A stretch of 64,000 bases of DNA from NCBI GenBank assembly GCA_002633005.1, contig NMRA01000138.1:411566-475565 (forward strand), in the 5' to 3' direction. Origin of the DNA: Phoronis australis. Taxonomy: Eukaryota > Phoronida > Phoronidae. The translations under genes were made by a program, and so were the position numbers. Shown one piece after another: positions 23,700 to 38,000 of this stretch. How positions within the stretch are numbered: position 1 is the first letter of the stretch; the number at the start of each line of letters is the position of its first letter. Under the pieces are notes generated by a model, which saw only the letters and a list, made by a program, of their open reading frames with translations, was not told the origin of the DNA and searched no databases.

Positions 23700-26600
23700 G
23701 GTTTACAACGGCACTTGTAAATGTTGATTTGCTTTAATTCAGCATTGGCAATGGTTATAATTAAGCATGCATGAGAATCAATAATTGACAATATTTAGTT
23801 AAAAATTCGTTACGTAAAATGCAAGTAAAATATTATACATTGCAGTACATTTCTCGTAATTAGTAAAAGGTTCGCATAATACTAATCTCTTTTCGTCAGC
23901 GGGTTGCATAAAATTCTGACTTCAACTTTTACATCTCAATTTCCTGATCAAGAAGGCCGAATATGAAACCCACAGTAATGCCGTAACAGCGGTGGCAGAC
24001 GGTCATAGCCTGGCGACTGCATTGAAATAATGAATGCAGTAACAGATCAAGAAGGACGAGGCGTGATTTATAACTCCTTGCTGACAAGATTCGAAGGTCG
24101 ACAACCACCTTCATGAGACAAAATGACGAACTGACTGCATCACAACCCTGTGACTCTAAGTCCAAAAGAAACCGTTGCTATACTTAAAAAGCACAGTAGT
24201 CTCGATGAAGGGGTTGATGCATGGTTCTTGTCGAAATTGAGACTACTCCCTTGATTATGACTACAAAGGGTCATCCTTGGGTAAAGACTCTAGGGGCACA
24301 CGAACGGAAGATGGTATCAAGCTTTGAAAAATAATAATCGTTTACTGGTTCCCCTAATTAATTTTATATGACAGCGTCTGAGTGTTGTTTATAGGCAGCA
24401 TACGTACTCGGTACCAAGGGAGAATCAAAACGAGGCAGTTTTTTTATCTTGTCACTGTCTTTTTTGCATGCACTTAGAGACTTAGAGAAGACAGAGGGGA
24501 CATGTGCCTGCATGAAAAGGTCCCAAATAGGGACTCAACTAAGTTCCGCGTGTTCGTGTCTTTGTTAACTAAAATGTGATGTTTTTCTATCAATTTGTCT
24601 TTATTATGAACTTCTCTTTGACTAATGACATTTTTAGTAACACATCTAAAAATTGGCCCCTTATTTTAATGAGATAAGTTGGGTTCTAGTCCTTGGTTAG
24701 GGGCGTTGCATAAAAAGGTCCCTCTCCGTGTGTAACAAAGCTTAAATTCGACTTAGTAATGTAAATAAAACAACAATGATTTCCACAAGTTCACAATTGT
24801 GGTGAAAAGTTAGGGAACATAAGTGAGTCCTTTACTGGGAATTTTTTTAACTTGAAAATCAGAATTTTGCGGGAGCGCCGTGGTAGCTGTCGACGTACGG
24901 ACCTTCATTCAAAAGACGACAGAAACGCAATCGTAATTTTCATCAGTTGGTGTAATTAAATGTGTAATTACGTGTATTTAACGTAATGCCTAATAACAGT
25001 CATTATGAAAGTCCCCGAGAATTGAAGCTCAGAGCTGAGTACCATTAAAGCAAGACTGACGCGAAAGAAGATATGATCACGTACTTTTCTTGACATACAT
25101 GGCGATATCTCGCGAATTCTTGCGTGATTTTGTGTTTTCTTGAGGTTTTCGAGTCTAAGGAATGCACGCCAGATTTAACTTATTGGTCCTTAACAAATGA
25201 ATCACACAAATGAATGACACAAATGATAGGATATTCATTCTCCATGATGTTACTTTGATGTGAACTCGTGTCGTATCAAGGTTTCTCTGGGCTCCTAATC
25301 CTCCTGTCGAGGAGCCCCTCTGTCGACGAGGCGGGAACCTAATGTGTATAGTCAGAATTTGCAGCATGGTTACAGTACTTTATTGTAAAATCCAGTTTAG
25401 AGTTAAATTTGACCCTGGAAACGAATCGGGTGATTTCTGAACGTCAAAGTTGACCGCTGGTGTCTAGATGTTAATGTCGTGGAAATGTGACACGTGTTGG
25501 GTCATTTCTCAAAAGACAAATAATAATTTGAAAAATCGCCCGGACAGTGAAACAGCAGTCCATTCTCGCATGAAAAACATTTTACACTTTTGCATTTCTT
25601 ATAGGAACTTTGACAGAGGCGAAACATCTGGGGTACGCCTATGGTGTTTTAGGGCAAATCGTTAACTTATTAATATTAATGTTAAATATGTCAGGGTGAA
25701 AATCTTGATTATTTGCATAGCAACTGCCGAGACGACAACTTGTTTGGAGTAGTGACCGGGAGAGGAGGTTTGCTTTTTAAAGCCACTGTCTGGAAAGCTA
25801 GAGACTGCCGGGTAGAGCATATGGTAAACGAGAACTCCTGAAGCCAGTAAAAAACAGCTCCCCCTCTAATGACATTCTAAAGGGACAGGGGGCAGTTGGA
25901 CCGCCACGGGTCTCCCTCAATCCTCATTAAGTGAACACTTCGGCAGCACATTTCTAACGAGCTGACCAGTAATATTTTTCCCGAGTCAAATTTAGCCCCC
26001 GTTCAAAACGGCTGAGTCACACATGTACTGTTTCCAAAACTTGTTTTATAATACTGCCCAGTACATGCAACTTTGCCGAGCAAAAGAATTGTGGGAAATT
26101 TGCTTTATTGTAACGAAATGGTTTGTACACATGGCAATAGGCCCAACGTACAACATACAGGTACATGCTATGCACATTAATCAGCAACGAACTAAATGTT
26201 CTCCATTTTGTAGGCACAGTATTTTACACCTGAGATGTCAGGTTTACTTAAAGTTTATAAAATTTAAACAGAGAAAAGTTTGTCCTCATGTCCTGACATA
26301 AAAAGTTAGCTCTGATTTCAAAGTATACGTCACAAACTAACAAAAAATCTTCGACTTATGTCCGCGAGCACAATACACACTCTGTCATTACAGTCTACTT
26401 ATGACAAAATACTGGCGGGCCAGTTACCACTACCAGCATGTAGTTCGTACAGCGAAAGCGTGTAAAACATTGCACAAACTTGGAGGACAATATATTTCTA
26501 AATAGTTTTCGAGTTTAAATAATGCTTTAACAATTTATAATGGTTTAACTTAAAATTGGAATCAATATTGGCGTGCTTTTATAAACAGTATAGGTTGTCA

Positions 26601-26880
26601 ATGTGTACATACCTGGTTGTTGCGACCACCTTGTTTCCAATAAACCTAAGCACGAATTACGCCGAGTCGAAGCAGCGACGTCTTATACTAACAATAAGAT
26701 CACGTGACCAAGTCCAAACGCGAAGCAAACTCCCATCTCCAATGAGATCTTGTGCAAACGCTCATGAATATTTAACAGAACTAAGTTCATCCATTGCCAT
26801 CAATTCATTGAATGAAGCAATAATTTACAAATGACACGAGTAAATACGCAATGCCGCATCATTCACCATAAAAAATTGAC
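23700..26880. other. Gene-free stretch
   Basis: I see no exon I can support. An open frame at 26556-26834 precedes the candidate exon at 26886 on the same strand, but it has no domain and no clear splice connection. Confidence 0.4.
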
Positions 26881-26885
26881 AGGTT

Positions 26886-27135
26886 TTATTTGGACCACTT
26901 TGTCCCGGGCTATGGAAGAACTGTCTTGAAAGTTTGCTATTCCAAGCCGCAAAAACCATCTCATGAGGAATTCGTTACGCAAACTCAGTTTTATCAAGCG
27001 ATGCACATACCTCGAGTTACTAGTACCAGACTATCGTATGAAGCGATTGACGACAATTCAGCTTTTTACGAGACTATGAGGACTCCTTCGGTGAAAATAA
27101 AAGTAGCCGGGAGTCGAGAGAAACCAGGTATTTAA
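26886..27135 (+). CDS. Candidate terminal exon with YxxM and ITIM-like tyrosine motifs
   Basis: I do not recognise the gene. A plus-strand frame stays open for about 82 codons to a TAA at 27133-27135, after a weak possible acceptor (TTGACAG at 26879-26885). The predicted peptide is hydrophilic and has three spaced tyrosine motifs: FYQAM, LSYEAI and FYETM. Two fit the YxxM pattern bound by the PI3-kinase p85 SH2 domain, and the middle one fits the ITIM pattern. FYQAMHIPRV and FYETMRTPSV look like an internal repeat. This composition suits the cytoplasmic tail of a cell-surface receptor, which is an inference; no transmembrane or extracellular exon was found upstream. Low codon evidence and a poor pyrimidine tract keep this speculative. 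Confidence 0.3.
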
Positions 27136-29658
27136 AAAGAATCTTGAATTTACAGTCTGGATTAGACGGTTGATTAAAAACAACGTACGCGAAACGAAAT
27201 TTAAAGATTTGCAAAGTGAATGGTTAAGAAAAAGATTTTTTCTTACAGTAATGTTAGAGAAACAATAAGTTAACTCACCGATAACTTGCAAAGCCTCAGC
27301 TCTGAACAATCTTTATTGTGCGGATTTGATCGAAATGAACTTAATTGACCCCATATAAAGTAAGGCATATGTCTGTCCTGTCACGTTACTTCCGATTCGA
27401 TTATGACCTCGTTTTCATCTCCTCCCCGTTTACCGACGACTTCCGGTTACACGTATGACCTCACAAAAAGTTGAGTTAGCGATTGGGAGAGAGTGAAACA
27501 AACTTTATTGTTCAATCATATAAAACATACATTGTTATATGACAGGGTGCCTAGCATAGGCACGGGCCGCTAAAAGTTGACCACTAAGTAACAATATATT
27601 AAATAGATAATAACAATTAAGAAGAACAACAAAGCTAACAACAAAAAGTACATGAAAAGTGAAATAATTTACAATGTAAGATTATTTAAAAACGTAAATT
27701 AAATGTGTTTTACAATGATTTGTACACAGGGACTATGGATACAAGGGAAACCGCATGCTTAAAAACATGTCTGATGTAAGATAAGTGATCAAGGTTACTT
27801 CAATGAGAACATGCATAACAATATAAAACGTACCGAGTGCTTAATATGTATCTTTTAAATAGATGGTCGATTTTCAATCCTTCCCTTGAAGAAATCAATG
27901 AAGTCCATGGAGTCTCTGGTTTTGTCATGTGTGTACACTAAGAAAACTAACCTTTGGTATTAAGAACAAAACAAAGCAAGAAGTACCACCTCAAAACATG
28001 AACCAAAACAATGGTCAAAGATAGCGCTGTATGGATGCTTTAAAGGGTCCTGATCGTTTCACTGATCGAAAAGCCCACGTTGGCGATTATTTACGAGTAG
28101 GGTAGACTTTTATTAGCTATGACCAGATTTATAAAACAGCAACATATGTTATGCTTTTGTGACTAAAATCGTAGAATCACGAAATTAAGGCGTCTCTTTT
28201 TCATGGAATTTCCAAAAAGTGGGTACCCTGTTTTCGAGTGCACTCTTTAAATGGGTTAATATCACACCAGAGCTAAAACAATAAAGGCCCTATGACGGTA
28301 CGCCATCTATTGGCTAGCATTTTGCCAGTGAAGTTATAAAAAATTCACCAGTAGATCGTCACGATGTTAACTCACAGTTACTTCAACTTTTACTTTTATT
28401 AAACTCTCTTTATTAAGTTAAAGCAAACATGAGAATGTACAAACTGGATCTAATGTCAGTGCAACTATCAATCAGCATCAGACTTGAAGCACAAAGTCGC
28501 TCAGTTTGGTTGTAGAATATAAGGCCATTCTTAGGATGGCACTCGATATTTTTGAGTCAGGGTTGAATTTAAATCCCCACTTTACAAAATTGGTCCTTGT
28601 TGGGTTGGCTGGGGATTTTAAGTTTTTTGCTGCATGTGAGGTCTGCGATTTTTGATTGTGTTCTGATTGAAAGATTGTCAGTTAACCCCTTTGACCAACT
28701 TTTTGCTCAGTCGTGTCTTTTTAATATCTTTAGTGCGTGCAGGCCTGAAGTTAAATTTACCAGAAATCTGCCTGGTCAGCATTTACTTTTCACTTGATTT
28801 CTGTAATCTGGTTTTTACATTCTGAATGCACTGTCTCTAAGTTCGTAGTAATCGCGAAAAGATAGCTTTGGGGTAAAAAATTGCTGATTTAGTGTTTTTT
28901 GTTCATTTTATAAGTACCCAGCTGCATTTACAGTCGTAAAAGATGGAAAACTGACTTTGGAATCAGTTACAATAGATTTAGTTTGTGAAAGGTTTCTGAT
29001 CTCGTCGGTCCAGCATGCTGTTCATATTTCCAGGTTTCGTACACACTATGGAACAGAGTGTTGGAACTGTCAAGACATGGTTTTTCACTGAAACTCCAAT
29101 CAGCGAAAACTGTTGAGTGACACCTAGCATAGAAATCATGAATATCAATTTCTCTGCAAAACTGGGCTTTAACAGCGCCAGTGCTCGTTCATATTCCAGT
29201 TTCTGGGACCAAGTTCATGTACCAAATTCATCGGTTAAAAACAATTTTCCAATGTATAATTGTATACTTAGCTTAAATCATCATCTATGCCATGAACGAG
29301 CTTTTAGGGATTCAGTCTAACTAAAATGATAAGAATTGTTCTCACAGTAGACGAGATACATTGAAAACAAAAGATGTTCGCAGATGATCAGCTGAGGATT
29401 TTCACCGTCATATCGGGACCGTCATCTTTCGTGCGTCCCTAACTTCTTTTCTCGTTTTTCTGTTGTCTAATAATTGATCTAGTGGATGCAAGGATGTATC
29501 CAAAGCTACTTTGTTGGTTTCGTCCAGCTGCAAAGCTAGGAATCGCGCTGGAAAGCGATGCCATCATTCAGTCCTGACCACTAAAATTTTATTAAACTTA
29601 TTCCATTCTAGAATGCTCGGTCCGAAACTTTTTGTAATTCCAGGCCTGCATGCTGTGT

Positions 29659-29900
29659 CAGGAGCCCGTTCCAAGAAAAGTGACTTAACTAGGACAAATT
29701 TTAAATTCCAGTCAATTTTAAGATAAAACTCGACTTTTTCAAGTCCATTTCGGAAAAGAGATCTTAAGTTTTTTACTTAATTTTTGTCTCAATTTTGACT
29801 AATTTACCGGATGTGGAAGTTTCAAAGTTTGGAAGTTGAGACAAGTCCTAGACTTAAGCCAAATATGAACTTAAGTCAGTTTCTTGGAACGGGTCCCTGG
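29659..29900. mobile_element. MITE with about 28-bp terminal inverted repeats
   Basis: The left end reads CAGGAGCCCGTTCCAAGAAA and continues into TGACTTAA. The right end, reverse-complemented, reads CCAGGGACCCGTTCCAAGAA and continues into TGACTTAAG. The 242-bp element has no coding capacity; AT-rich sequence with scattered GACTTAA and CTTAAG words fills the centre. Confidence 0.7.
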
Positions 29901-31857
29901 CATACACGTGAGTGACTTTCACCTTGTCCTTAATGTTACAGAAGAGTGCCGTGCTACTCACACGACGTGTCCAGTGTAACACGACGAATCCGGCCGTATG
30001 AATATTTGAGGTAGGCCAGGTTTGGCAATTGTTTTGAGGTGGCATTACTAGTAAGTTTGCTTCTGTCTGATGTTAGAAATGAGAGAAGTCCATTAATTCG
30101 GATGTAGATACATTTTTCTTCAAGGTGGCCGCCCCCTTATAGCAATGTTGCATTTCTAAGTAGCGACTGAGAAATCTTTGGTTTCAGGTAACCCTCAAAC
30201 AACCCAAAATTGCACAAAAATAGTAGGATGGTAACATTTTTTAAATAACGTTTTTGGAGTCTATAAAAACTGCTTTCATGACCTAGTGTTGGCTCGTGTT
30301 TAGCATTCGCGAGGCTTGCGGGTGTTACATTTGCATTTTTGTCACCTTTTAGGTGAAAGAACTCACAAGTTTTCAGTTTGTTTATAGTTTTCGACAGAGT
30401 GGAAGAATGGCAACAAGTCCAGTGCCGTGTGCACTTCCAGGCAAAACAAGTCCAGTGACGTGTGGACTGACGGGCAAAACCTAGTGAGAACTGCACAGTG
30501 CCTCCAAACGAGTCTCATACTACAGACTGGTCATGTATTACGAACGATTAAAAGAAACACAATCGAATAATAGTCTTTTACTTGTACCACTCCATGATCT
30601 TTTTAACAAGGAAAAGTCAGTAGTTGACTTGAGAGAGCAACGTACGTGACAGACGGTTCTGATAAAGGGCCTATTACCATAGCGTCCATGGCCTATCATC
30701 GTAAAGCGCCCATGGGCACATTTTAGGAAAAAAGGGACAAATTGAGCTCATCAGTGCATTTTCGAGGAACAGGAAGTAACTTGAAGAAACTGTTGTTCCG
30801 AAACAGAGTTCGGGTCGCTTTTTTGAAAAAAAAAATGAAATATCATTGTCGCCAAGGGCGCTTTTCGGTTTTTCCCGGCATGAACAAAGAAAGCCATGCA
30901 AACCACGAGGCAATGGCAACTTTGTCGACGCGAGATGGTCAGAAATTCATTTCCATGATTTCTGTTAGAAAGTTTTTGCAGTAAAATCACGCAAATAAAA
31001 AGCGAGTGGTATTACGCGAGTATTCCCGAGAGCTTACTTTCCTACCCTGTCAAAATGGTGGTCACAAAGTGATTTATCAGCAAGTTTGGACTGCTGAATT
31101 GTGGGATTGCATTCGCTGTTTCCGTTCCATGGGTGAATACTTTTCGCCACATGTGCAAGCTAATGTCTTGCGGTGTACGCAACTCAGTCCAGGTTATTTG
31201 TGCACCTGATTTCACGGCAGCAACCCGGTGCTGAGTCATCTTGACATGACTGAGAATGTAACTATTTTGCATACGACATGGCATCAGGGGACACGCGTAA
31301 ACGACATTTGAAAGAAGATTTCCGGTAGTGGAGTTGTAAGTGGGACATTTCTAAACCTTTTGCGAGATTAAGAAGACATGAAGTATTTTGTAACCCTTCC
31401 CGTGGCGTCATGGTGGTTGCACAGCCTGAGGTTTGTTGGACCTTATAAGCTAGGATATGCATGGTCGTTTTGGTGATACCTTTCTGCTAACTTTGGAAAA
31501 CCGCGAGTGGTCTGGCCACTACGTAATTTGGTGAGACATGTGTATGGAACAAAGGATAGTCATATTATGACCCAGTTAGTTTTTGTAACAACAAGTCACA
31601 ATCAATTTGACTTTTCTAAACTGGTTCCCAGACGCCAGCACGTGTGGGAGCAACTGATATCTTACTGGAAGACGGGAGTCGGCAATATCGGATGTCACGT
31701 GATACACTGTTGAGTTCAGGTAATAATTTCCAGTCGTTTTCCCCAAAATTGTGCTTCGCGTTCATATTATACGATGTTTCTTTGAGTGGCACCAACAATT
31801 ATGTAAATTTAAAAAGGATTGTCAATTTTCCACAAAACCATTCCGTTTTCCATCGTA

Positions 31858-31863
31858 TTTATT
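31858..31863 (-). promoter_or_regulatory. Candidate polyadenylation signal, large ankyrin gene
   Basis: AATAAA on the minus strand, about 205 bp beyond the stop codon at 32068-32070. It is the first canonical hexamer I noticed downstream of that stop. Confidence 0.4.
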
Positions 31864-32067
31864 TCAACTGAACTACGAGGTGCGAACAAAGTTATTTGAC
31901 ACCAAGCCATACGCACGAAACGGTCAAAACTAATGAGACATCCATGTCCATGTTTATCACTTTAACAAAACACATTCAAGAACATTGATGAAACAGCAAA
32001 CAAAATGAATAACACGACGTTAGCAGAGTAGAGGAAGAACGAAGACATTTTAGCATTCTCTGACAAT

Positions 32068-35000
32068 TCAGATCCCGGCCTTGACTTTCTCCATTTCCAT
32101 GTCTATCACCTTCCGCACCTGAAACACACAATTGAGTGGGATCAGAGACTGTAGTCGGTAAGCCAAACCTTAACTAAACAGAGTATTAGCTGCAGAGACC
32201 GTATGCATTCGTCTTTATTAACGGGATTTTCCGTAGATGAGCTCATGGGCGTGTATTTGGAAAATGAAAAATTTCAGACGTTTCAATAACACCAAATAAA
32301 CGCCCGGGCGTTTATTCGGAAATGGGGGGCGTGGTAACTGAAAGTAATAGGTTTTCTGACATTTTTTACTTACAAGTGTTTTTAAATTTTATGTTAATAA
32401 ATGCATAGTTCGTCAGCACTTTGCTCGTTTTTATAAATGATAAATGCTCCACAAAACTATTGAATTTGCGACTAAACGTTGAAGCATCGTGTTCTTTTAA
32501 GAGGAAATTTTTGAATGAACGCCCCACTATTTGGACACTTGACACCAGAAGTTGTAACAAACAAACGCCCATGGGCGTTTATTCAGCATAATTTTCCGAA
32601 TAAACGCCCATGGGCGTTTCATCGGTTGGACGTATCTACGGAAAAACCCGGTAGGATGCATATTCGTGTAAACTGTGCACGTGCTTTGCGCTACGTAAGG
32701 CCACACTGCCCGTGCACGACTCATGCTTAAGTAGTTCGGTAGATGTACATCATACACAGGATGGGAAAACTAGTGAGTGATCTAGCTATGAACAGTTATA
32801 ACCAGTCCCTTACCTTGTAATCGTAAAACTGGCGCCCTATTGGCTTCACCTTACAAGGCGTTTCGCGGTCCATTTCGTCACCATACTCAAGAACATTCAG
32901 ATCGTTCTAGAAAAATAACAAACAAATCTGCTGGTCAATTCCTTTGTCCAATAAAATATGGGATAAGAGTGAATAAGGTAATTTTAATCCATTTAAAACC
33001 TTTGCTACTTTCCTAAACATTCTCCTATGGCCGAGTCAAAGCTGTGCGCTTTCTGGGAAAACTAAATTCTTGCAAAACTGGTATTAAAATGTTTCAATTT
33101 TTTATGAAGAACTAACAAAACTTTCGAACGAAGAGTTGTTTACTAAAAGAAATCTCCAAGAAGACAAGAGGATTGCTAAAACTCACATGTTTTGGATTTT
33201 ATCGAAATTATACAACAGATAGTGAAGTTGACCGACCGGACCGACATACGAAAAGTATATTTCACACTATTTGAAAGATTACGCTTTTGTGCATTATTTT
33301 AAAGTAGACACGTGACCTCTTGAAAACCTACAATTTGTGTGTGACCTATCAACGAGGTCTGTCCCAGTACTGAGAATGGCCTCTCTGTTACCACTGGGAT
33401 GCATTCTTACCACATCGACTGCCAGATTGTTGGATCCTCCAGCCATGACGAGCCCGAATAACTTTTTTTTCTCTGAGTGACAAGCGGCGTAATGTGCAGG
33501 TGTCCGAAGTAACTGTCAACAGAGAAGGACAGGTAAGGATATCAGGTCTGACGTAGACACTTACGATATCTGTGCTTCCTTAGACCAATCCTGATTTCAT
33601 GTCACTTGCATATATTTACGTGGCATATCGAAAACCATCTCGTCTCTACTCTAGTCTGGCAGTATCTTGCGAAACGAGGTTATTTCTGGATACAGCAAAT
33701 ATCACGCAAAAGTGTAGTGCCTGAAAAGGTCTCAATGTTTCAATCAGTGCCGAATTTACAGGGGGCAAGGGAGGTGGTTGCTGCAGCCCAACTCCCCCAA
33801 GCCATCCAAAAGGGTCCTCTCTGATAGGAGGATCCCATACTATGTTAATATATGTAGTTTAAAGTCATTCTTTCCGCGAATTCATTTTAGTAAAACATTT
33901 CGTAAAACGGATTCTAACCCATAAGTTAATTCTGTTAAGACTTATGTTCAAATAAGGCAGTACTCAACACAACTCCAGATGTTTTAAAATTTAACATTTA
34001 AATGTTATTTTTCAGTTTAATTTTCATTTTTGGTGGCACAAAATCACCTAAAATGGCTTCCGTAGTTGACTCATGCATCATGGGTACTCACTTATCAGCC
34101 GCCATGTGTAATGAGGTTTACGCGGAAATCAAGCCCAATGAAAATAAGGCAAACACAAACAGGGCTGAATGATACGAAATGTTTATATAGTGACTTCTTT
34201 CGACTGACGAAAGCCATACTGTGTTCTAAGTCGGCGAGAATAAAGGAAATAGCATCACCCTTAGGAAAAAGTGATAGCGTTATAGTTAATATATTAATTC
34301 CGTCTGAGAGTGGGTTCCTTTAAAATGAGATTACACTTACGAAACAGGGCGCCCTCTCTAAGTGAAAAGAGGAGGGCCCCTGGACATCAATGCTGAGTAA
34401 TTTCAAAATATGAAAGGGCGGCACTTCATTTCATTGTCCTTTGACAGTGCCTGAACAAACGGAGTCTCTGTCTTATGGGCATCCTACTAATATCTTTGTG
34501 CTTCTCAAGGATTCCTATTTTGAAAACCTTGACAAGTGTGTGCATTTGGCAAACACCAACATTTTTTCAAGCGCTCGGTCTCTAGAAACTGGTTTGGTAA
34601 TACGTGGATTAACTAAAATGTCAATTTCTGTTATGGAAACCGGCATAAAGAACAAATTTATTTACCAGAGAGTATATTTTTCACAATGGTCAATAGTTGT
34701 CCAAAAAGTAGTTGGAATCAAGCTATGCCTCAATTATACACACATATAAACTTAACTACGTTTATAACTAAAATTAATTAAAATTATCTAGTAATATCTA
34801 ACATTAGATTACAGCCCACGTGCAACAACAGGGTAGAGTTCAATAGCTGTCGCGCGGCGAGAAAAATCTAGCCAAAATCACGTGTTCTCATTGAAAACAC
34901 ACGAAGATATCTCGAGGAATCGCGCAAGATCTTGTTTTTCTAGCGAGTACTAGCGTTACTGAACTCAACCCAGATAACCTACAAGTCTGACGCACTATGT

Positions 35001-38000
35001 CTAAGAAGCACCATTTTCTTCTCAGGAGTTGTTAATATTTTTACTGAAAGCATTGAGGCGATATTACTGCAGTTCTATTGCTAAAAGACACCTTCTGAAA
35101 GCTGCTTTCGGCTCTATGAATTAAAACACCTGAATCTTTCTCAGAAAAAAATTTGTTCACGTCAAGTTTCTAAAAGTACTGCATAGTAAAGTACCCGTTT
35201 TAAAGTGTGTATGAACGATACCTGCAGCGATATTTTAAGAAGATAGACCCCTAATAAAAATGCCTCGGGGGCACACACAAAACGGTAAATCTGGCGCTGT
35301 TTCAGAAGCTATGCGTTCCTTTTCTCGATGAGATAGCATAAGCCTGCAACCGTGATCACGTAGTTTAAAATAGATAATCTCTTTAAGGACCGTCTGTAGA
35401 CTGTCCAGGTGTTTTATAATTTTTGACATTTTTATAAATATTTACGCCTTCACTATGAGCCTAGCTGACAGAAACTTTGACATTACGGTTTGCTTAATTA
35501 ACATTAACTCATCATAATAACTCACGTTATCTCGAGCATGCACAAGATCCGGAAACTGTTGGGTCAGAAAGCGCACCATGTCCGCGTGGCCATAGAGCAC
35601 CGCTAGATGGAGCACGGAGCGACCTCCTTTGTCTTTCCCTAGAATAACAAAGACACCCTTTTTATACTGAGGAACTGATATTGAAATGATTTACTTAATT
35701 CAGTATACTAAACTGTAACGTTCTTGTGTAGCTTCCTAGTTTCATTTTCGAAAATGAGTACGGACGGTCTCATGCTATGTCTTCCAGCAGGCGTCCCTGT
35801 TGATTGTTGTGACTTATATTGCGGCACTCCACACGTATTGTGGCCCGAACAACAATATACCTCGAATGCTTCAATGTGTTAAAATACTCCTTTGATCATC
35901 ATCGTATATCAAAATGAAATAGTATTTTACGGAAAATTTTCTTGGGTAGACTCCTTGTAAGCTAGAAAATCATCTCCACTTATGAAAACTTACCCCAGAT
36001 AATTCGTTTTTCTTGGCAGTGTTTAGAGATATACTTCAAATCCCCATCTCTTGCAGCTTGTAGTGTTTCCTGGATTTTTTCCTACAAAGTAATTTCAAGG
36101 CCACGTGCACATTTATTTGTAAGGTGTGCGTTTCCTGACAGTACATGCGCGCGCACTCAGCCTTCAAAATGGGGGGCTCGAATTCCTGACGTTATGGACC
36201 TTTTGCTAACAAAAGAGCGGGCGGACTAAAAAAAAAAAAAAACGGGAGCACCACTGTGAATTGTGCGTTTGCGCTTATTTACTGGACTTTTTTCCCATTT
36301 CCTCGGACATTTTGTCTCTTGTCTCTCAGGGGCGGACCTTTTTGCCCACTTCACCGAGCCCCCCCTGGGTGCGCGCATGCAGTGGAAAGTGAAAGGAATT
36401 CAAAGTTTGGTATGGTTTACGTAAATATGGATATGTGGATATTTTAAAACTGTTGGGCATATATCACTGCAAATGATTATTTACTCATCAACAACATCCT
36501 TTTATCGCTCAGTAAGGCATTTGACCTATCAAGTTCAAAGATCCAAGCAGTGCTCATTTGGTCAAGCAAAAATCGTATAAGTTAAGTTAGCCCGAGTGGG
36601 CCTAAATCTTCCCGTGGAAGTATTCAATAACCACCATTCACACCATGATTTTACCACGTGTAATTAGGAAGGTAACTCGCCGCATTAAAATACAAAAGAA
36701 AACAAAGAGTTCCACTCCAAAACCTTTACCAAAATCATGATGCTGAATGGGGCTTTAGGAATTATGCTTCGTTGAATATATACATATACCAACCGTGTAG
36801 GCCTCGCTATCATCTAGAAGTTCAAGCATCTCCTTCAAGTTGTTAAGGTATGCGAGTTCGCGAGCACCCTTCTTCTTGGTTGAGTCCTCCACATCTAATA
36901 TATGATCGTAACTGGCCAAGATGTACTCTTCAACAACATATGTCTCGTCGTTTGTCACTTTAAACACGACGAAATCATCAACAATTCGCTTCAGCCTGTC
37001 CTTGAACTCGATGTCGAAATTATCGATATAGTCCCTCGCCGTGAGGCCGTCAATGTCGCGCAAGGCGACGTCAATCCGTCGCTCGAGTAGTGCACGAATA
37101 ATGCTCTCTTTTTCGGAAAAGTTTTTTACTCTCTGTTTTATCGCTTTGTGAAGCAACGAAGCGCCCCTCTCGTCCCTGAGGTTCACGTCAGCGTTTTGGG
37201 CGACAACAAGGGTGATCTGGCTGTCAACATGGTCTTGAAACGCCCAGAATGCTGTCGGGCCACAGGGCGCCTTCCCTGTAATTCAGAGTTTCTAGTAGTA
37301 AATTAAACAAAAATTTCACGTTTCTATACACGATTCGACTATGCCCGGTTTCAGAATTCCACTTGCCCGAGTTCCAGAGGACTGAAGCACCATTCAAAGG
37401 AAAACCATCTAAGGTTGGGCTTTGTGTCAGTGCATACTCATCACCGCTCATGATGCGACTAAGAAATTTTAATTGACACCTGGGCCCGGTCTCTAATCAT
37501 TGTACTCGAAACGAACTCGAAACTATTTTTGGCAATTTCTCTGCCCCTTTTGTGCGAACTTAAGATAATTGGTTATCAGACTGTGCTCGAATACATTATA
37601 GTTTATGCATTGGAGTTTCTAGTTCAAGTTTGCCCTTGAAGACCCTTATATTCGTGCTACAAACTCGAATAAATACTCGAAATTTCGAGTTCAAACTCGA
37701 ACTTATTGCTTTAATATTGGGTTTACAAACTGTGAACTAAGGGCAATAAATTATCTACGTAAATTATTGTGTACTCGAGCATAGAATAATAGACACTTAT
37801 CTTGAGTTCACCCAAAAGTAGAGTAGAAAATGCCAAACCTAATTTCGAGTTCCATTTCGAGTAAAAGATTGGAGACCGGGCCCTGGAATCCACTAACACG
37901 TATCTACAAAAAACGTGATTGGACAAAAACGGGTTTTCCGCCATTGATGTTAAACAAAAATCATTTCTCTACACAATTTACATAACAGGTTCGGTACCTT

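Larger units (their letters stand above)
27140..32060. other. Gene-free stretch, mostly old repeats
   Basis: No supported exon. One MITE (29659-29900) is listed separately. The open frames at 30137-30496 and 30674-30990 overlap on both strands and show no domain. Confidence 0.4.

Noticed and set aside
30137-30496. A 119-codon minus-strand open frame
   Set aside because: No domain, a low-complexity repeated segment (STRHWTC-type words) and no splice signals of note.
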